A stretch of DNA of 64,000 nucleotides from Balanoglossus misakiensis (lineage: Eukaryota; Hemichordata). Each line of letters starts with the position of its first letter. Within the stretch, counting starts at the first letter, position 1. The stretch covers positions 2,976,001-3,040,000 of the forward strand of contig CM082588.2 of NCBI GenBank assembly GCA_040954595.2, read 5' to 3'. The notes under the pieces were generated by a model. It searched no databases. It worked only from the letters and a program-made list of their open reading frames with translations, and was not told where the DNA came from. A program made the position numbers and the translations under genes. Positions 58,085-64,000 of the stretch are shown here, piece by piece.

Positions 58085-61000
58085 TCAACTGACCACTTGG
58101 GCATCACTTGAAAGGAGCTGTTTTGTTTCGGCCATTGTTGAGTCGTTACTTGCACTGTCAATGTCCTCTTTTTCAACGTCATCTTCTTTCTCCGTTTTCA
58201 ACCACCAATACTTTTCCGCCGACACCAATCGCTTCCATGAAAAAACTATCATAACCTGAAATATACAGAAATCATGGCATACATGTGTTATCAAAATCAG
58301 AATGTTTACTACACATCAACTCAGAGTTGACTATAACGCATTGAAGTCACCACTTAAACTTCACCACTTATGCAACAGGTGGTTAAATAACTGAGTATGG
58401 TGTTGCACTATTTGTAAGACTACAGGTTGCTGTTGAGAGATTGTGGCAATTAAACTTACCAAGAGCATGACCAATAAACCCTCCATAACTCCAAAATTAA
58501 TATAGAGGATGTGAAGAGCACCACTGCCCCACAGAGGACCAAGGATTGTCCCGATGCCATCCACTGTACGTCTTATACCCTGACTAATACCTGGGAAAGG
58601 GAAAGTGTAAATATGGATTATTGTAGGTGCATGCATATTTGGGGAAGGGAAAATGCACAGAAACGGTGCTTCTGGGACTTTTCAATACTGTTGCCTTACC
58701 TTGAGTTCTATCTGAGGTAATTTTAGAGTAGAGAGACACAACCACTGCAGCAAAGAAAGGCAGTCCAGCGACATCGAAGAATATCGCAATCAGAAATATT
58801 GGCAATATACCAGGCTCATCTACAATAAATATAGAATAATGTTATGTGTTGTCATGTTGATAATGCTTTGTGAAAAGTACACAATATCTCAATTAAACTC
58901 TATGTGCACTGTATGATATTTTGTCGTACATACCCGGTGTGGCAGTGGGTACAAAATACAAAAGCCACGTCATCGAAACGATGGTCAGCAAAACGCCCAC
59001 CACCAGTAGTTTCCGATCTTCAACTCTTGAACTCAGGAAATGTACAAATGCATAGACCACAAGAATCTGAATGCAAACACAAAAAAACAGACATTGTGGG
59101 TTGTAATAGAGAATTTCATATATATATTCACGACAAACAAGAATTGTAAATTTGATGATAGGAAGCCTTACCTCGACACCAGCACCACAGAATACTAAAC
59201 TGTTCTGAAATACACCGAAGTTCAAAAGTGTGTTTGTCATCGGAGTTAATATTGTCTGCAAAAGAAAACAATCAGAAAATCTGAGACAGGGCAGACCGAA
59301 CAATATCATAGTCACTGAGTCAGACTCATCACAATACAATCTGGTGTTGTCAGCTTTTTCAACTAATGGTGGTGGTATGTGTGTGCCAAAGGTTGCTGCA
59401 ATAGGTCTGTAAAGATGTCACAGCTTACCTCTAAACAGGTCTGATTGAAAGAAAGGAAAAACTGGGCTGTCAAAAGTACAATAACTTGATCTCGGATATA
59501 CTCTGCAAATAAAACATTTGAATATCATTATCACTCAAACACTTGCATGGTTATTATTACTACACAGATGGCCTATACATATTGTAGTATAAGTACAATT
59601 ACTGTCAAAGTAACTTAATCTCACAGGTATGAAACAGTTTCAAACTACACAGCAAAATACCTTTGCAAAAGCTCCACTTTCCCGGATAAATGTCTGATCC
59701 ATATTGCTCTGAAAATGCCTTTGACTTTTCATATTCTGGATTTTCTTCTAACGGCAAATCACTCCATGTGTCATTCAAAGTGCCATTTGCCTGTACAGCT
59801 GTTCTATGACTTGTTGTGTGTTGGTCTTCGTCTGTGATGTAATCTCCCGGGCAGGAGTGAACACTGATGCTGTCGTACGAGTTGTTTTCTTTTCCAAGTT
59901 CGTCCTCATCACTGAGTGCCGAGAATAACCTTCTGTCTCTCCTGCGTGCCATCAAAGACTTGCACAGCACACCAGGTTCCTCGAAGCTGGAACTCATGTA
60001 CGTGGGCAGATGAGGCGCGGTGCTTTCGATGGAAACCAAGTATGGTGGCCTTCTCATTGCTTTGTCGGTTCCACCATGGTGCAAGTCGCCCACGAAGTCC
60101 TCCTCCTCGGAGCCCTCCAGGGTGCCACCTCCGTCTTGGATTTGTCGCTCGGCTATCAACATTTTCTCTTGCTCTTCCAGGGTCGGAAGGTCAAAATACA
60201 TGAAGATGATGATGATGTCCATGATAATCCACAACACACACATAAATATCTGTTGTTTGAAAAAAAAATGGGGGAATACATGTATACAGGTATTAAATTT
60301 GATCTTCACTGATTTTTTAAAAATATAATTCCAGAATTATCTCGACACACTTACCCCAGGTGAGGTGTATTCATTGACATGCCAAGGTCCGATGTAAAAA
60401 TCCAGAGATCCCAAAAAGATGTTCAACCCGGGACCCAGAAGAAGTCCAACCTCTCTTGCTGCCATGGCAACGGTGATTGCGGCGGTTCTCTCGCTCTCTG
60501 TCGTGGTCTGGCTGATGTGAGCGAATATGGCGGAACTGCATCCCATACCAACGCCTGTCGTCAAGTGAGATATTGCAGATTGTGAAGAATTGGCAGAACT
60601 GTGTCAAGAAACTACATAACATACATAATGGACAATTCTAGGAGAGTTCTAGAACTATCTGAAAGTACTGAACCTTTCTTGTACCAAAATAAACATTACT
60701 TAATTGAATCTCACTGACCTGCAACAAGTCTGCTCAGTAGTATAAAATACTTGGAAATTCCCATAAAATACATAAAATTACCTGTAAGAAAAAAACACAG
60801 CTCAAAGTGAATGTGAAATGATGGAACAGTAATCAAATCAATAAACCTTTTAATATTCTTTAACACAAATTTTTTTCATTGATATATTAACCATATTAAT
60901 ACTTACCAGCAATCTCCCAGAAATTACAAAACAATATAATAAGTTTTGTTTTGTGGGTTTTGTCATACCACCGACCAAACAGTGGAGCTGTCAGGAGGCC

Positions 61001-61841
61001 GGTGAGACTAAATGCGGACAGGCAAAGTCCAAGGAAATATGGTTCTGCATCATAGGTTTTCGACAGATAGGCATAGATGGTGGGAAGGATCACAGCTATG
61101 AGGAGTAATGTGAGAGAAAGAAAGATACGAATACTTTAGTGATCGAAGATCAAGCAAAATTCATTACACCAGTGTTGTAACTTTTATGACCAGCAATTTC
61201 TGAAACATGTCAAGGAATTACCACAACTTTATTGAACTTTTTTTAGTGTATTAGCTGGTTGGAAAAGTACGCTTGACTACCGAAAAAGTTTTGTTTTCTT
61301 ATCTGGAGGAGCATGAAAAGCCTTGTTTTGTGTTCAGTGATCAAAATCAGCAAACATGACGCATATTTTGCTCAACAGCACAATAAAAACACTCACTAAA
61401 AGTCGCCAAAAAGTGACGTACACTAATGAAAGTATGTGTTACACCCGCCGTTGGTGGCGACATAGACATTTCCTGCAGAACAGAAATGAATCTGAATCTC
61501 TGGCTTTCCAAAAGTAACCTTTGTACCATAGCATGATCCATAAAGCTGTAACTCAATGTGGTGTGACAACATACGCCCGTGTTCAATAAGTCAATTGTGT
61601 CTGGCTATTGGTTTTGTAGTCCACACTAAATACCAGGCAAAACCCCGAGCTACGGTACTGCTCCATGCTCCGACTTTTTAAGCACTTCAGAAAGTTTAGT
61701 CCGGAGTCCAAAACAGTGTTCGTACTCACCATATTCAACACTACCGATGAGAAAAAATATTCCAGTGGATACCTGCGTTAGTCGTCGTTTAGTCTTTAGT
61801 TTCATGTTACAACAAACTGGCGGATAATTTCCGTGGATCAT
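58085..61841 (-). CDS. MFSD8/CLN7-like major facilitator transporter (11 exons, about 620 aa)
   Basis: Exons: 61730-61841, 60907-61095, 60719-60781, 60355-60556, 59661-60249, 59429-59500, 59172-59255, 58934-59065, 58700-58819, 58460-58590, 58085-58255. MFSD8 (CLN7) is a lysosomal membrane protein of the major facilitator superfamily. The N-half gives VEYG, LPTIYAYLSKTY, the MFS loop FGRWYDKTHKTK and LLSRLVAGVGMGCSSA. The C-half gives LETILTPMTNTLLNFG (for MFSD8 FETIITPLTMD) and ISQGIRRTVDGIGTILGPLW. About twelve membrane segments are split by an acidic central loop of about 150 residues in exon 5, much longer than in human MFSD8 (518 aa in total). The C-terminal tail contains ETKQLL, a dileucine lysosomal-sorting type motif. 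The start ATG is at 61839-61841; an internal Met twelve codons later is a possible alternative. Confidence 0.82.
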
Positions 61842-62614
61842 ACAATTGCAGAGATCGGTGAATGATTTACGCGTTTAAGTAGTCCGAACATACGAGTACC
61901 GCATCGTGTTGCGCCACCAAACACCCTGCCTTCAACCTTTGCTGGGTCAAAGGTTGAAGGTCAACATTAAAGCTGGTACATGCCTTGGGCAAGCTTATAT
62001 ACGCCTTACACCGTGCTCACCGTACATTTCAACTACTTCTGCTACTACAACGATTTCTACTATTCACACAGAAGACAAATTTCATGAGAGACACAAGTTC
62101 AAAGTTGACATACTTTATTAAGAATTGTAACAAGGCAGTTATGAGTTGTTCTAAATCACACGTCATATACAGTCTGTCAAAAAGTTTGAAATCAAAACAA
62201 TTAAGTTTTTAAAGTACTCAAAAATGCACACGGAATAACTTAAACCCCAATATAATTCACAGTACTGCAGAGAAAACGGTCAAAGAAAACACGAGAAAAA
62301 AAGGCTTGTCACACAAGTCTGCATTACGTCAATAAAATTGTAACAAAAAAGTCGTATGTCAGGTGTCTACTTCTTACACCAAGACAGCAAAATTTAACAG
62401 AACACGTTTACACAAAGTGTAATAAAAATTGGGCTAAGATTCAGTGTGAATATATCTGGTCAAGTGTCATGGTATCAGAATACAAGAAATAACTTCCGCA
62501 CGTTCTACAACAGATCTGGCATCATGGACCTAATGGATGGTTCAAAGTGTAGACTACACTACAGTTAACGTTGCAGTGCATGCTGCAACATTAGGCTTGT
62601 GAATACAAAAATTG
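61842..62614. other. Intergenic: MFSD8-like promoter side and WD40 3' UTR
   Basis: The right part, about 62100-62614, is probably the 3' UTR of the WD40 gene, because a minus-strand AATAAA lies at 62114-62119. The left part is the likely MFSD8-like promoter. It contains a perfect inverted repeat with 12-bp arms (61930-61941 and 61948-61959) followed by an AGGTCA-type nuclear-receptor half site. No coding exon is seen. Confidence 0.5.
62114..62119 (-). other. Candidate poly(A) signal for the WD40 gene
   Basis: TTTATT on the plus strand (AATAAA on the minus strand), about 500 bp after the TGA stop. Confidence 0.4.
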
Positions 62615-64000
62615 TCAGTCATTCATGATCAGTTTTAGAAAACACACAAGTCCGTTTAAGAGGCCCACGCACACCACATTGTCTTTGGTTACATCAAGCG
62701 CAGTCACTGCATGCTCGAAGAAGAATGTATTTTCTAGGCTTGTTTGGAGTCGAGTTGAATTCATCTTCCCAATTTTCCACACCTTTACGGACTTGTCGTA
62801 GGAACCCGTCAGGATCAATTCTTTGTGGATTTTAACAGCAGTGACCATCCTGGTGTGGCCATCTGTTTTCTTCGGTTCTACTCCGTCATCTGCAGTGTTG
62901 GCCAGGCGTTGTCCAACGGATCCGAGAACATGCCCATCTTCTGTCTTCCAAGCCTTCAGTCCACAGTGTGTTGTACTTGACAGCACAGTACGTCCATGTT
63001 CCCCAAGACATGAAATATTTCCCCACTCGTTATGGTGGCCTATCATCGACAACAATAACTTCTGGTCCGCCCTGTCCCGCAACTCTGATGTGTAGTCGTC
63101 ATAGCAACTGATGGCCTTGCTGCCATCTTGGGACACCGCCAGATACTTCATGTTAAACTTTGGTCCGAGCTGTATGTCCTTCCCGACTTTGTGTCCACTT
63201 TCTATGTCGTGTACTTCAACAACATTCTTCCTGGATCCGATCAGATAATTTCTCTTATCTGGAGTCACCGTCAGACACTGCACGCCACACTCTGGTCCAA
63301 AACGGCTGTGGTCCACTCTACACTCACCACTTGTGAGGTTCCAGCATCGAATGGTTCCATCCAGTGATGCAGACAAGAGTGCTGTCGGCTCAACGAAGCA
63401 GAGTGATGTTATTACTCGTGTGTGACCAGACAGCTTGTGCAGCTGCTGCCCAGTGCTCACATTCAAAATGACTATTGAATGATCTTCAGTTCCTCTACAA
63501 CAGGATATCAGCATCGGAGTGCCATCATGAACGTAGCCCACCATCTGAGACACAGCTGATGCCAGTCGGCCAACCTCTGCAGCCCCTTCCAATTCAAGCG
63601 GTTGGAAAGAGCTCTCATCGCCGTTTCCACTGGGAAGACTACTGATATCAATGCTGGATAGAGGCGTTCTACCACACCTGTAGATGCTTTCCCTGTCATC
63701 AGTTTTCCAGCACGATATCACACCATGCTGGTCCCCAGCAAACAACATGACAGAATTTGGCCCATCATCAACAGCCTCACACTCCAGCATACACATAGTC
63801 GTGACTGCAGCATTGATCAGTTCTGGTCTCTTCAGCTTTCCCATGGGACTCTCCGTGTTGTACAAACCTATCAGATTTACATTCCCACTTTCACTGCCAC
63901 AGAGAAGTATCTCATTGTCGGGTGTGAGATAAAGCGACGTCACCAGATCATCATCTTCATGGCCACTTGCGATCTTCGACTCGATTTCATTGTCTAAGTC
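62615..64000 (-). CDS. WD40-repeat protein, partial (C-terminal 461 residues)
   Basis: One uninterrupted exon runs from the right window edge to the TGA at 62615-62617. The frame is still open at base 64000 and the visible part has no convincing initiator Met, so the 5' end is outside. At least six or seven WD-like blades can be read. The clearest are LHKLSGHTRVITSLCF followed by LLSASLDGTIRCWNL, and DGHTRMVTAVKIHKELILTG followed by SYDKSVKVWKI. WD40 propellers are protein-interaction platforms. The irregular blades and a single long exon resemble the C-terminal propellers of NACHT-WD proteins or of F-box/WD proteins, but I see no N-terminal domain to decide. The extreme end is GLLNGLVCFLKLIMND. 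Confidence 0.85.
   Translation of the reverse strand, partial: DLDNEIESKIASGHEDDDLVTSLYLTPDNEILLCGSESGNVNLIGLYNTESPMGKLKRPELINAAVTTMCMLECEAVDDGPNSVMLFAGDQHGVISCWKTDDRESIYRCGRTPLSSIDISSLPSGNGDESSFQPLELEGAAEVGRLASAVSQMVGYVHDGTPMLISCCRGTEDHSIVILNVSTGQQLHKLSGHTRVITSLCFVEPTALLSASLDGTIRCWNLTSGECRVDHSRFGPECGVQCLTVTPDKRNYLIGSRKNVVEVHDIESGHKVGKDIQLGPKFNMKYLAVSQDGSKAISCYDDYTSELRDRADQKLLLSMIGHHNEWGNISCLGEHGRTVLSSTTHCGLKAWKTEDGHVLGSVGQRLANTADDGVEPKKTDGHTRMVTAVKIHKELILTGSYDKSVKVWKIGKMNSTRLQTSLENTFFFEHAVTALDVTKDNVVCVGLLNGLVCFLKLIMND

Overview
The window is invertebrate metazoan nuclear DNA. It has dense short exons with GT/AG introns of a few hundred bases, many small inverted-repeat transposons, microsatellites and one tRNA. 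The gene content (axonemal dynein heavy chain, SLC35F, RAB39, an MFSD8-like transporter, a WD40 protein) and compact structure suggest an invertebrate deuterostome, possibly a cephalochordate such as Branchiostoma. That species guess is an inference. The SLC35F2/RAB39 neighbourhood is also found in human 11q22.3.

Layout. 1-3758 holds a tRNA-Glu(CTC) at 1984-2055, some small inverted repeats and probably the dynein 3' UTR. 3759-49515 (minus) is one giant gene. I could follow it as about 90 exons encoding roughly 5,300 residues of a divergent axonemal dynein heavy chain of the DNAH5/DNAH8 class. 50291-52666 (minus) is a six-exon SLC35F1/F2-like transporter of 395 aa. 53178-55027 (plus) is a two-exon RAB39 GTPase of 220 aa, head to head with the transporter across 511 bp. 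58085-61841 (minus) is an eleven-exon MFSD8/CLN7-like major facilitator, convergent with RAB39. 62615-64000 (minus) is the 3' part of a WD40-repeat protein cut by the window edge.

Most interesting is the dynein. Its tail and linker follow DNAH5 closely. In the motor, the AAA4 Walker A and Walker B signatures are lost and the AAA1 NPGYAGR motif is altered. Acidic stretches lie on both strands of the stalk, and the microtubule-binding region carries a basic insert made partly by two consecutive 24-nt microexons. Other frame-preserving small exons (18, 18, 21 and 60 nt) lie elsewhere. The 60-nt exon encodes a near-copy of the start of the following exon. Together these suggest a dynein whose motor and track-binding tip can be varied by alternative splicing.

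Three families of TTAA-flanked, terminal-inverted-repeat miniature elements sit in introns and intergenic DNA. One, a 93-bp fold-back element, is present three times. RFX X-box-like sites lie in dynein intron 1, as expected for a ciliary gene.

Exon boundaries were set by eye from splice signals and reading-frame continuity and may be off by a few bases.
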